From the NCBI RefSeq assembly GCF_900547205.1, contig NZ_URFY01000020.1:1-64000 (forward strand): 64,000 nt of DNA, written 5' to 3'. The first letter of the stretch is position 1. Each line of letters opens with the position of its first letter. Below the pieces are notes generated by a model. The model searched no databases. It was given only the letters and a program-made list of their open reading frames with translations, and had not been told where the DNA came from. Positions 53,916-62,970 of the stretch are shown here, in pieces. A program made the position numbers and the translations under genes. The DNA is from an uncultured Bacteroides sp. (GTDB lineage: Bacteria > Bacteroidota > Bacteroidia > Bacteroidales > Bacteroidaceae).

Positions 53916-56900
53916 CTATCTTATCACGAAATCAGTCCCGATTCTCGCCTCATCCACACCGGAACGGCCGTTGACCAGTTCCACGTCGAGTTCCTCCACA
54001 TAGAGCACCCCATAACCGCTCGCGGCGGAAAGTATCAGCTCGTCTCTGCCGCCTTCTCCGGTTATCCGATGCGTCCTGTCACTCGTGGTGATGTCCAGTG
54101 AGATGAAATCGGCGATGCACTCGTCATTCACGATGCGGGACAGAAGTGCGTCGCATGAATATTGTACGCCCAGATCCGGCAGTCTGCCGTCCATGTACCA
54201 CGCCATGAAAAATACGCGGATGCGCCTTTCCGTGCGTCGTTTCACGCTGCCAGGGTCGCGGGTGTCCGGTTTCAGTACCGCCTTGAAACTTATTTTCAGC
54301 GGCTCGTACAGGGGGTTGAACGCATGTATCGTTGCGAACGGTGGGGCGTATTCCCGGATGAACCGCTCTATCTCAGACAGTTTCCATCCCGGCAGGAACG
54401 GGTATTTCCGCTTCTCCGGTTTGGAGAACACCACGATATGCACGCCACCGTCCTCTGCCGCAGCCGGGATGCAGCACGCCTTTTCTATCTCGGGGAAGCG
54501 TTCCAGTATCATTTCCTCGTAGTTGCCGCCGCATACGGCGCGGTTGCGTGAGGAGATGCGGATGCGTTGCCTGACACCCGTGTCCGCTTCCGTTTCGGCA
54601 GGCTTGCCGCCGCTGCCCGGCATGGGCTGGGTCACGGATAGGATGCGGCTGTCCTCTATTGCCGGAACCTGTATCGTCCCGGCAGGCAGGGCATTGCCGT
54701 CGCCGTCTTCAGCCGTCACCCGGAAGCAGTTCAGATAGATGCCGTTCACAATCGTGCCTTCCGAAACTTTCCCGTCCTTGAAAGCGAACCGTAGCCACAG
54801 CCCGTTTCCTTTCTCCTTTTCCGAAGCCTTTATCTCGATGAAGCCGCTGCGGGTCAGACCGTCAGTCCCCTCACACAGCACCTCCTCCTCCGGCACTCTT
54901 TTCCAGATGCCGTTCCCCATGTAGATGCCGATGGCCAGGGTGCAACCGGACTGTTCCCTGACCGGTTTCCAGCCCTGCACGGCATAGCGCAGGTCGAGGT
55001 AGAGCCGCACACGGTTCGTGTCGCCCATGTTGTCCAGTCCCACCAGCAGGGAGGGATATTCCATTTCGGGCAGGAATGCCGGAGCCGGTTCATAAGAGGA
55101 CAAGCATTCCTCATAACCGTTTATCTCCGTGAAACAGTACAGGCAGCCGTCGCCCGGCCGGATTGTTTCCTCGGACCGGTAGCCGAAAGTCACGTCGCCC
55201 AGCATCGGCACCTGCGGCTGTTCGGGTACGGGTTTCCAATTCTTCTCTTTCTCCCGTCCGTTGTGCATCATCACTTCGGAGAATAGCCGGTAGTAGGCGT
55301 TCATGCCGAAGCCCATGTCGGGGGCGGCCAGTGTCAGGCGGTAAAGACCGTTACTGTCACGGCGGTAAGGCATCAGGCTGTTGGCTGCCGCATTCGTCTC
55401 CGTCAGCACAAGTTCAAAGCTGGCTTCCTCTGCCAGCTTCCCATCCTCCTCCTTGTGGAAAAGCAGAAGAGGAGAGCCGGAACATTCGTGCCAGTGGCTG
55501 TTCTCCTGCCACTGGCAGCGCACGAGAAAGCTCTTTTCATCAATGAACTGTCCCGTGCCGTAGTTCCTGTATATCGTACCGAAACCGTTCTCGGGCAGCT
55601 TCGTCCAGGCTCCATTCAGGGTTACGGCGGTTATCTCTTTCAAGGCGGCTTCTTCATGACCGAAAATCAGCCGGCTGTCCCGTTCGCCCGTCGGACCGAA
55701 CGGGTAGAACGGTTGCGAGGGGTCGATCTGCCCCGATTCCCCGATAAGGGTGAAGTCGTGGATGCCCGTCACTTTGGTGGCGACGGTTATGCTTTCGATA
55801 TGCAGTGTCTGCGGCAGTCCTCTGTCAGCGAACAAGATGCGCAGGGCCGGATATCCGGTGGCTATGCCGTGCAGTTCGTCCGTGCAGGCTGTTGGGGCTT
55901 CATCGCCTTCGTTCAGGGTGAATGTGAGCCGTAGTAAGCGGGTATCTTTCCCGTAGTCCGGTGTATATGCAGTCTGCACCCAGCCCTCGCTTCCGCTGAT
56001 TTGCAGGATAAAGGACTGCGTACCCTCTGTATATGTCGGAAAGTCGGGCATCGGGGTGTCTTTGGGGGCAACCAGACGGAAACTGACGGTTACGGTGCGT
56101 CTGCCCTCCGACAAAACGAGGCTCCGCGAGGCAAGCAGCCAGCCGTATTCCAATGTCTTGGTTGCGGGGTTGGCGGCATCGAATAAGGAACAGCCGCTTT
56201 CCTGCTCCTTGTTCAGAAGAGGTGTGATGTGCAGGCAACTGTCTTTGCCAAACAGGGCGTATGCCGCATGAATATGTGCCGGGACGATGTATGCCTTTTC
56301 CGTGGTGGCATAGCGCAGGTCGGAGCCGTCCGCCTTTTTGCCGGCGGTGAATTCCGTGCCTTTCGTCAGCGGGAAGGTTTCCGCGATTTTCTTCCTGTCC
56401 GGTTCGATGACGATGAGCGTGCTGTCCTGCACAGCCGCTTTTGGGGTGTCGTGCAGGATGTTCCGGTGGTAGAACTCCGCCCAGCCGCCGAAGCGGGCAT
56501 TGAAGCGTTCCGCAATGCTACAGTAATTCCTGACGAAGGTGAGCAGCAGGGCGAGCGAGGCATCCATATCGCCGCTTTGCTCGATACGGGTGATGTATTC
56601 GTTGCCTTTCTGCTGTATGTCCGCCACCGTGCCGAGCATCCCGTAGTAGGGACGGTTCATGTCGTTCAGCGGGGTGAAGAAAGTTTTTGGGCGGGGTTCC
56701 GTGTTCTGTGGCACGGCTTTCTCCAGCTGTTCGAGCAGCTGTGCGGCCACCTCCACGGCAGGACTTTCCGTAGCCCGGCTGCGGCTCCGGTCGATGTATT
56801 TCCTCAGGCGGCAGGCCCATCCCGTGAACTTGTCTTTCAGGTCGTTGGTGTATTCGGTCTGGGCGGAGGTGCCGCGTCCGTCCACGAAGGAGTCCACATA

Positions 56901-57149
56901 GCCGCACACGTCCTTTTGCAGGATGTCCACCAGCACCGTCAGCACATGGTTCTCCCACAAGGCCGACAGTCTGCCGTTCTCCTTGTCCGTGCGGTCATGG
57001 TAAGGCAGGTTGCCGCTTACCGACATCAGCCAGCGTAGCAACTCCCGCCAGTCGCTCTCAAGGGGACGGAAGCCGTCCGGCATGGCGGTGTCTTTCATGC
57101 ACTCCTCCCGCAGCGTGCCTTTCTGTTCGTATGTCGTCTTTTCTGTCAT
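53916..57149 (-). CDS. Large baseplate wedge protein (Afp11-like)
   Basis: 1077 aa. It matches the big baseplate-J-like wedge proteins of extracellular injection systems: a helical N-terminus, a beta-rich middle (EGTQSFILQISGSEGW, RLTFTLNEGDEAPTAC) and a C-terminal part containing RIRISSRNRAVCGGNYEEMI and VVFSKPEKRKYPF, typical of the gp6/J-type ring. It is the second gene after gp25. Assignment rests on length, order and these patterns. Confidence 0.8.
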   Translation of the reverse strand: MTEKTTYEQKGTLREECMKDTAMPDGFRPLESDWRELLRWLMSVSGNLPYHDRTDKENGRLSALWENHVLTVLVDILQKDVCGYVDSFVDGRGTSAQTEYTNDLKDKFTGWACRLRKYIDRSRSRATESPAVEVAAQLLEQLEKAVPQNTEPRPKTFFTPLNDMNRPYYGMLGTVADIQQKGNEYITRIEQSGDMDASLALLLTFVRNYCSIAERFNARFGGWAEFYHRNILHDTPKAAVQDSTLIVIEPDRKKIAETFPLTKGTEFTAGKKADGSDLRYATTEKAYIVPAHIHAAYALFGKDSCLHITPLLNKEQESGCSLFDAANPATKTLEYGWLLASRSLVLSEGRRTVTVSFRLVAPKDTPMPDFPTYTEGTQSFILQISGSEGWVQTAYTPDYGKDTRLLRLTFTLNEGDEAPTACTDELHGIATGYPALRILFADRGLPQTLHIESITVATKVTGIHDFTLIGESGQIDPSQPFYPFGPTGERDSRLIFGHEEAALKEITAVTLNGAWTKLPENGFGTIYRNYGTGQFIDEKSFLVRCQWQENSHWHECSGSPLLLFHKEEDGKLAEEASFELVLTETNAAANSLMPYRRDSNGLYRLTLAAPDMGFGMNAYYRLFSEVMMHNGREKEKNWKPVPEQPQVPMLGDVTFGYRSEETIRPGDGCLYCFTEINGYEECLSSYEPAPAFLPEMEYPSLLVGLDNMGDTNRVRLYLDLRYAVQGWKPVREQSGCTLAIGIYMGNGIWKRVPEEEVLCEGTDGLTRSGFIEIKASEKEKGNGLWLRFAFKDGKVSEGTIVNGIYLNCFRVTAEDGDGNALPAGTIQVPAIEDSRILSVTQPMPGSGGKPAETEADTGVRQRIRISSRNRAVCGGNYEEMILERFPEIEKACCIPAAAEDGGVHIVVFSKPEKRKYPFLPGWKLSEIERFIREYAPPFATIHAFNPLYEPLKISFKAVLKPDTRDPGSVKRRTERRIRVFFMAWYMDGRLPDLGVQYSCDALLSRIVNDECIADFISLDITTSDRTHRITGEGGRDELILSAASGYGVLYVEELDVELVNGRSGVDEARIGTDFVIR

Positions 57150-57170
57150 CGTGCCTCCTTTCTTTTATGG

Positions 57171-57587
57171 TTACAGCCCTGTGAGATCCGTGCCTTCGTT
57201 CAGATAGAAGGGATAGACCATGTTCGTTCTCCGGTTCGTCTGGCGGACGGTGTAGTCGAGGAGGATGCGCAGGATGCCCTCCTTGTCGTCCACCTCGAAG
57301 TCCACCCGGTTCAAATCCACCCTCGGCTCGAACATCACCACGGCACGCTCTATCTCGTCGCGCAGCAGGGTCTGTGTGGAGATGTCCATTATCTCGAACA
57401 CGTACCGCCTTACCGGGCAGCCGTAGTCGTAGCGGTGGACGCGCTCGCCGGGCGAGGTGCTCAGCAGCGTCCACAGGCTCTGACGTATCTTCTCCTCATA
57501 GGCGGCCATCCAGGTGGGGGTGCCGTCTTTGTCGAGTGCCGGAGGAAAGCTCCAGCCTTTGCCGAGGAATGTCCTGTTCTCGTTCAT
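57171..57587 (-). CDS. gp25/GPW-type baseplate protein
   Basis: 138 aa. The motif TSPGERVHRYDYGCPVRRYV and the block VMFEPRVDLNRVDFEVDDKE mark the gp25-like family, a central baseplate component (Afp9 place). It heads the left part of the cluster. A minus-strand terminator at 57648-57694 precedes it, so it must have its own promoter in 57588-57650 or be reached by read-through. Confidence 0.9.
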   Translation of the reverse strand: MNENRTFLGKGWSFPPALDKDGTPTWMAAYEEKIRQSLWTLLSTSPGERVHRYDYGCPVRRYVFEIMDISTQTLLRDEIERAVVMFEPRVDLNRVDFEVDDKEGILRILLDYTVRQTNRRTNMVYPFYLNEGTDLTGL

Positions 57588-57647
57588 ATTCTTTTATCTA
57601 TTTATCGTTACTGTTTTATTATCAATTCTTGTTCTTGTCAAATCGGG

Positions 57648-57694
57648 AAAAAAAACGCTTTCCTCCTGCGGCGAGATGTCGCAAAGGGAAAGCG
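57648..57694 (-). terminator. Minus-strand terminator upstream of gp25
   Basis: On the minus strand a stem CGCTTTCC/GGAAAGCG (57687-57694 with 57656-57663) is followed by eight T (57648-57655). It would stop transcripts coming from the interrupting island before they reach the gp25 gene. Confidence 0.75.
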
Positions 57695-57727
57695 GAATAA
57701 TGGAGAATAGATTTATGTTTTACGAGT

Positions 57728-57746
57728 TGTCGCAAAATTTGCGACA
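57728..57746. repeat. Palindrome TGTCGCAAAATTTGCGACA
   Basis: A 19-base inverted repeat (9 + 1 + 9) 22 nt beyond the end of the broken KilA-N gene. It may be an operator or part of a mobile-element scar. Two other palindromes with an AAATT/GAATTC-type centre occur in the same island. Confidence 0.6.
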
Positions 57747-57768
57747 GTTGGAGCCTTTTTACCGGCAA

Positions 57769-58538
57769 TTATTTCAGCAACTTGCGTCCTGTCATATCTT
57801 CCAGCACCTGCATCTGCTGTATGGCGATGCGGTTCAGCCGGATGAGCCGTTCACGTTGTGGAATCCCGTCTTGGATAAACACGGCATTCAGGCTTTCCAT
57901 GTTCGAGAGGCATATCAACTCATTCACCGAAGCATAGTCACGGATATTGCCTTTCAGGTCAGGATGCTTATCGCGCCATTCCAAGGCGGTCATTCCGAAC
58001 AGTGCCATGTTCAGTACGTCGGCTTCGTTGGCATAGATGCGTGAAGCCTGTACCGGAGTGATTTCCTGCGGAATGAGGTTCTGCTTGATGGCATCGGTGT
58101 GAATGCGGTAGTTGATTTTTGATAGTTCCCGTTTAGCAGTCCAGCCTATCTGTGCCTGTTCCTGCTCTTTCAGCCGTTGGAACTCCTCTATCAAATAGAG
58201 CTTGAAAGGTACACTGATGGCGGTGCCAAACTCGAAAGCTATGTCCTTATAGGCATAGCTCCCACCGTATCGTCCTTTTTTAACGATTATACCGATGGCA
58301 TTGGTACTCTCAATCCATTCGGAAGCACTCAGGACAAAACTCGGCAAACCAGCCTGCTTTCTAAAGTGGTCAAATTCGACCACTTTAAAACCGGGATTGT
58401 GAATCGTTTCCCACGTACCCAGAAACTCGATGGTATATCTGTTGCGTTGGCACTCGCCATGTCTGTCAACGAGATGTAGTCGTGGTCGTTATAATTTAGC
58501 ACAGTTATGTCCGTATTCAATACTGAAATTTTAGCCAT
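57769..58538 (-). pseudogene. KilA-N domain DNA-binding protein, frameshifted and shortened
   Basis: The first ~27 residues (AKISVLNTDITVLNYNDHD, YISLTDMA) are the normal start of a KilA-N protein at 58538. The continuing frame then runs into an unrelated tail and stops at 58329. The true continuation (RYTIEFLGTWE, then EFDHFRKQAGLPSF) lies in another frame to 57769. Intact relatives have about 25 further residues at the joint, so a small deletion plus frame change near 58430-58445 broke the gene. A -7 box TATCTTTG (minus strand, 58566-58573) precedes it. Confidence 0.78.
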
Positions 58539-58644
58539 ATTCTTTATATGCGATTAATACGTGGACAAAGATAACTCAATATAAAGACATTACAGCCTGT
58601 TTCCACGGGTAATTCTAATCCCCTCAATTCGGTGGGTTCATTTT

Positions 58645-58668
58645 AATTGTGTCGAATTCGACACAATT
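58645..58668. repeat. Perfect 24-bp palindrome
   Basis: AATTGTGTCGAATTCGACACAATT-type symmetry, two perfect 12-base arms with no spacer (written here as arms AATTGTGTCGAA and TTCGACACAATT). It lies between the KilA-N start and the transposase gene. It may be an operator, or a relic of an inserted element. Confidence 0.75.
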
Positions 58669-58749
58669 ACCTTCGGATTATTAGTTTCTCCATTATTCCT
58701 TTTTCCCAATACGTCAAAGAACGCTTTTTATTTCAATCTGCCATATCTT

Positions 58750-59289
58750 CTATCTATCATGTACAATCGCTTCCAGCAGCCCTTTTCCTCCTGCATAGTC
58801 CACTGCCGAACTGTACCGATATTCTTCTTGTCGTGCTACCACTTCTTGCCTCACCGGATTGTCATGAATATAATTCAGCTTCAGCCGATAGAAATCATGC
58901 GAACAGATGAACTTCGGATGATAGCCATCCTGCCAGAAGCGGTAGTTCGTTATCTTCTTGTCGTTGGCACCGGCAAAGCGGAAGCGGTCCAGCATCCACT
59001 CACGGCGGCTTTCCTGCGGGTCTTCCTCCAATATCCGTTTGCTGGTGAACTTCTTGAAGTCGCGGATAATGTCGGCTACCGACTGCTCCGCTCCTGCACT
59101 TACTATCGCGTGCAGGTGGTTGCTCATCAACACCCAAGCATAAATCTTCAATCCTTTCTGCTGTTGGCAGTAAGTCAATGAATCGAGGAGGATGTGTTTA
59201 TACTTCGGACGGGTAAATATATCTACCCAATCCACCACTGTGGTGGTAATGAAGTACAACTCATCCAGTACTCTGTTCGCAGTGTTCAT
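58750..59289 (-). mobile_element. REP-associated tyrosine transposase (IS200-like, Y1)
   Basis: 179 aa. The HUH motif is visible in SNHLHAIVSA and a candidate catalytic tyrosine follows in the EYRYSSAVDY region; YIHDNPVRQEVV is the typical C-terminal block. This is the TnpA-REP or RAYT type, a single-copy domesticated relative of IS200/IS605 transposases. These enzymes act on short palindromic REP sequences, and four palindromes lie immediately upstream at 59334-59437. The gene appears intact. Confidence 0.9.
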
Positions 59290-59333
59290 TTCTTGCTTCT
59301 ATTTTATTACTATTCGTTCTTACGTTCTACGTT

Positions 59334-59437
59334 CAATCGGATTTGCAATCCGATTGTATTGAGTATTAGGATTTCTAATCCGACTTATTGCTCTTTTCGG
59401 ATTGCAAATCCGCTAGGACGGGAGGATTGCAAATCCT
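59334..59437. repeat. Array of four REP-like palindromes
   Basis: CAATCGGATT-tgc-AATCCGATTG (59334-59356), GGATT-tct-AATCC (59369-59381), CGGATT-gca-AATCCG (59398-59412) and AGGATT-gca-AATCCT (59423-59437). They share a GGATT/AATCC core. The array lies 45 nt upstream of the transposase start, as expected for a RAYT with its REP units. Confidence 0.85.
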
Positions 59438-59496
59438 AATTAAGGAAATCGGCTTCGTCAAACGGTGGTTCGGCTTCGGCGGCTGCTTCAGCCGAA

Positions 59497-60246
59497 CTAT
59501 ATTAAGCGAGTTGTAAATGTTTCACCCGGCTGAGGAAAATTACTAATTATCAACTTCACTACATGGTCAGATATGACTTTTACTTTTCCTTTTTGGTACA
59601 AATTTCGGGTGAAATCGACTAACTTTCCAATAATATCTTCAAAGTATATTAGGTTCTCTAATAAATTTTGACTAGTTAGTTCAGAAAGCACAATCATTGC
59701 AGTCAACTCCCCGGAATATTTTGCGGAACGTTCTCTCGTTAGCAATTGCTCTATTGCATTTTTAGCATTATCTATAATTTGAGAATAATTGCCCGACACG
59801 TATTTATTCTCAATCGCTCCATTTATTGCTCCGTCTTCAACGAGATAGACATCCGGCTGCTCCACATCATCCATTCCAAAACAAATATTTTGAATGTATT
59901 GGGGATTTATTGTTTCCACTAAATATTTGACTCCATACCATTCATTGAGTTTTCTTGTTGCTGCATCATAAGTTCCGTCGGCCCATTCCATCGTCCCCAT
60001 TATATAATGCTTCGTATCTCCTTCACATCCTCCTTGAGCTATATCATCCTTTACTTCAGTGACATCGTCAATGAGGTCATTCAATACTTCAGGCACATAA
60101 AATCTTTGTATAGGACGCTCTAGGAGCGTGGGAGGTTTTTCTCTTTCGTCTTTGAATTGCATTAGTTGACGCTTTCTTGTTTCCAGATGTCGGGAAACCT
60201 TTCCTCCCGCATCTTTCTTATACTGTATCGCTTCGTACATACTCAT
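59497..60246 (-). CDS. Candidate injection-system cargo with nuclease-like motif
   Basis: 249 aa, AT-richer than the neighbouring injection genes. The N-terminus carries FKDER (31-35) and PIQR (45-48), placed as FADNR and PIQR are in the DUF4157 protein. A central part has PDVYLVEDG (Asp132) followed by AIENK (Glu146, Lys148), the D...ExK arrangement of PD-(D/E)XK nucleases, then a helix with Gln. The C-terminal ~80 residues are helical. No signal peptide or membrane segment. I infer a toxin loaded into the tube, perhaps a nuclease. No named family is recognised, so function is provisional. Confidence 0.55.
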   Translation of the reverse strand: MSMYEAIQYKKDAGGKVSRHLETRKRQLMQFKDEREKPPTLLERPIQRFYVPEVLNDLIDDVTEVKDDIAQGGCEGDTKHYIMGTMEWADGTYDAATRKLNEWYGVKYLVETINPQYIQNICFGMDDVEQPDVYLVEDGAINGAIENKYVSGNYSQIIDNAKNAIEQLLTRERSAKYSGELTAMIVLSELTSQNLLENLIYFEDIIGKLVDFTRNLYQKGKVKVISDHVVKLIISNFPQPGETFTTRLI

Positions 60247-60332
60247 TCTATTTTAAAGTTACGACTATTCTTTATTCTGCAAGAAGAGCCAGCAGCCCTA
60301 CTCATGGAGCTACCACCTCTCTATCTCAAGAT

Positions 60333-60805
60333 TCACCCCATAGGATTATCAATATCACCGCCATCCTCGCAGCCGAGCGTGGTGTCCTTGGTGTAGGTTA
60401 CCAGCTCTATCCATTCCGGTTCATCGCTATCCACGAGAGCGCGGGTGTAAGTGCCGTTGGAATGCTTTGTCCGTTTGGGGGTGAACTCGATGCGGACGGG
60501 GCTTCTGTTCTCAGTTGAATTGCTAACGGTAGCTACCCCGGTAATCATCGGGGGAGTTACTTTAAAGTGAATGAGGAGTGTTACACCGTCGGGGTTCTTT
60601 TCTTCTCCGCCCGTGTCTGCGGAGCATCTGCGCCCCACGGCCGTTCACTGCTTTCCACACTCATTGATACCGAGGCTATCTGCAACGGGTATTTACCTTC
60701 GGGCAACGGTTCGCCTTGTCCGTCGGAGAACTCGTTCTGCGAGCAGGCGGCGAAGAGCAGGAGCGATGCTCCTAAAATCAATTTTGATAAAATTTTCTTG
60801 TTCAT
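60333..60805 (-). pseudogene. Broken fimbrillin-like lipoprotein
   Basis: A lipoprotein start (MNKKILSKLILGASLLLFAA then Cys21) and EGKYPLQIASVSMSVESSE follow the pattern of Bacteroidales fimbrillin-type lipoproteins. The frame ends at 60581 after 74 aa. A second frame (60333 to about 60620) continues with VTLLIHFKVTPPMITGV and WIELVTYTKDTT. Most of the middle of such a protein is missing, so a deletion with frame change is likely. It lies 35 nt after the PAAR gene on the same strand. Confidence 0.65.
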
Positions 60806-60839
60806 ATCCTTGTTTTTTATATTATTATTGTTCTTCTTG

Positions 60840-61142
60840 TTATCCTCCAATCTGCACCGTAGGGCATCCGGCTACTATCACGCCTCCATGCGCGGTGCTG
60901 TCGCCCATGCGGGCTGCGGGCCGTCCTCCTATCATCACCGTGGACGAGCCTTTCACTATCGAGTCCGGTGGGCCTACACAGACGCACATATCGCCTACGA
61001 CGGCTGCCGGCATTTTCCCTATCAGTACGTTCGGCACACTGGGACCCACCACCGGGCCGCCCACATGGGGTATCGGCGAGGGAAACGCCGGGGTCTGCAT
61101 GGGGCAGGTGTGCATGTCTGTTATTCTTGCTGCTGGAGGCAT
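60840..61142 (-). CDS. PAAR-domain spike tip
   Basis: 100 aa, nearly all PAAR: three repeats of short glycine-rich strands (GGPVVGPSVPNVLIGKMPAA, GSSTVMIGGRPAARMGD, GGVIVAGCPTVQIGG) with His and Cys that can bind the structural metal. It should cap the VgrG-like spike. No extra toxin domain is fused. It is 37 nt after the spike gene. Confidence 0.93.
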   Translation of the reverse strand: MPPAARITDMHTCPMQTPAFPSPIPHVGGPVVGPSVPNVLIGKMPAAVVGDMCVCVGPPDSIVKGSSTVMIGGRPAARMGDSTAHGGVIVAGCPTVQIGG

Positions 61143-61179
61143 AATTTTATTTACTATTTAGTTATTTACAATTTACCAT

Positions 61180-62955
61180 TTAATTAATCATGACCATTGC
61201 ACCTTTTACGGTGGTCTGGCCGCTTGCCGAGAGTTCCGCCGTGGCATTGCCCTTGACGGTGGCTCCTATTTTCGCCTGCACTTTCACGTTCATCCCTTCG
61301 AGGCTGACATCCTGCTTGGCGTTTCCGCTGAGTTTCATGGTGGCATCCATTGTGATGTTCCCTTTGGCTTTCAGCGTTATATCTTTGGCGGACGAGAGCG
61401 TGATGCCGTTCTTGTCCATCGTGATTTCGTTCTTGTTCTCATCAGTCAGACGGATATGTTTTCCGTCATCGCTGATTTCCACTGTATTCTTTCCGGGGGT
61501 GGACACCGTGATTATCTTCTTTTCCTCGTCGAACTCGATGCGCATCTTCTCACGGGTGACAAAGGCTTTCTTGTTGTTCTCCGCCTCGTATTCGTAGGGC
61601 GGCTTGTGCTTCTCGCCATAGAGTGCGCCGAGAATCACCGGGTGGGCAGGATTATTGTTTACGAAACCCACCAATACCTCGTCGTTCGGTTCGGGCAGCC
61701 AGAAAGAGCCGGAGCCGCTCGTGGCGTACAAGGTGGAGAGGCGTGCCCAGAGCAGTTTCTCTTTTCCGTCCATCCACGGCAGTTCTACCTGTATGCGGCA
61801 CTGCTTCAGTGGGTCACCGTCCAGTTTCTTCACCACCGCCGTATGCAGTCCCTCCATACCGGGCAGCAAACCTGCGGCAGGGGGACTTACCACATCCGGT
61901 TCGTCGGTGATATTGCCGGGATTGATGCCTATTCCGGCTTTGGTAATCCATTCGTTCTGCTCGATGATATGCTCCACCGAACCGACGAAGGCGTTGCCGC
62001 CGAAGCGTTTGCCCAAGCCTTTCAGTTCGATGATGCAGCCCGGCACGGCTTCCGCCGCCCCGTAGAAACTGAACGAACCGTGATAGCGTGCAAGTCCGGC
62101 TTTCAATGCCATGCTGTCCGCCCATGCTTTCAGCACCTTGCCGTCCGCAGGTGCATCGGTCTGGAGCAGCATATTGTCGGCTGCCGCAATGTTCTTCGGT
62201 TCCAGGTCTCCCTGCTTGTTCAGCTTGGGAACGGATGCACTTTCCTTGACCGGCTTCTGTTCCGTAGGATTCCAGGACACGGCATCATAACCGGAGAACT
62301 GGTCGCTTGCCGAGAGACCGCCGTCAAAGTCTATCAGGTCGTTGCCGTAGGTGACGGTCAGCACGGGCGACGCACTTACTTTCGGCTTGAACACCTTGAT
62401 GTCGCTGCCTGCGGTGAGGATGAACATCCCACAGGCATCGGCACGCGAGAGGGCGAAATCCCAGTCGGTGCAGTAATATTGCACCATTTCGGGATGCTGG
62501 TAGTCCGTGCTGTCTGCCGTCACATTGCCGTAGTCTTTCAGCACCTCCTTAATCATGTCCGCATCTTTCTTCTTCTCGAAGATGCGGTTCTTTCGCACCT
62601 GCGTGGCGGCGTAGGCGTTGTCGCGACATTCCACTGTCATCATGGAACGGTGCCCCTTGCCGATGCGTATGCCCGTATCCAGAATGATGCCCTCGAACAA
62701 AGTCTTCAAATCATTCAGTTCTCCTGCATCGATACGGATAGCAGTACCCGGCTTGAAGCTGTCGGAGTCTGTCTCGTCGAAAGTCTGTTTGTCCATATCC
62801 CCGGCATTGAAACGCAGGGTGGCTTTGCCGATGCGGTTCAGTTCCAAACGGATATGAGCCGACACCAGTTCAAAGGAGTCGTCCAACGCCTTGCCCTTGC
62901 AAAAGACCTTGCACGCGAGATTGCGGTCTGCATATTTTAACGGTGAGTCTGCCAT
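61180..62955 (-). CDS. VgrG-like spike protein
   Basis: 591 aa. The first ~370 residues are the gp27/gp5-like hub (RKNRIFEKKKDADMIKEVLK; ADACGMFILTAGSDIKVF), followed by an OB-fold (GLHTAVVKKL, ARLSTLYATSGSGSFW, PEPNDEVLVGFVNNNPAHPV) and a C-terminal beta-helix with short repeats (ITLKAKGNITMD, VKVQAKIGATVKG). This is the Afp8/VgrG class. It forms the needle under the baseplate and carries the PAAR tip encoded next. Confidence 0.93.
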   Translation of the reverse strand: MADSPLKYADRNLACKVFCKGKALDDSFELVSAHIRLELNRIGKATLRFNAGDMDKQTFDETDSDSFKPGTAIRIDAGELNDLKTLFEGIILDTGIRIGKGHRSMMTVECRDNAYAATQVRKNRIFEKKKDADMIKEVLKDYGNVTADSTDYQHPEMVQYYCTDWDFALSRADACGMFILTAGSDIKVFKPKVSASPVLTVTYGNDLIDFDGGLSASDQFSGYDAVSWNPTEQKPVKESASVPKLNKQGDLEPKNIAAADNMLLQTDAPADGKVLKAWADSMALKAGLARYHGSFSFYGAAEAVPGCIIELKGLGKRFGGNAFVGSVEHIIEQNEWITKAGIGINPGNITDEPDVVSPPAAGLLPGMEGLHTAVVKKLDGDPLKQCRIQVELPWMDGKEKLLWARLSTLYATSGSGSFWLPEPNDEVLVGFVNNNPAHPVILGALYGEKHKPPYEYEAENNKKAFVTREKMRIEFDEEKKIITVSTPGKNTVEISDDGKHIRLTDENKNEITMDKNGITLSSAKDITLKAKGNITMDATMKLSGNAKQDVSLEGMNVKVQAKIGATVKGNATAELSASGQTTVKGAMVMIN

Positions 62956-62970
62956 ATATTTTCCTTTCTT

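Noticed and set aside
61456..62940. 494-codon open frame on the plus strand opposite the spike gene
   Set aside because: It is the antisense shadow of the VgrG-like gene; the translation has no family features and no ribosome site.
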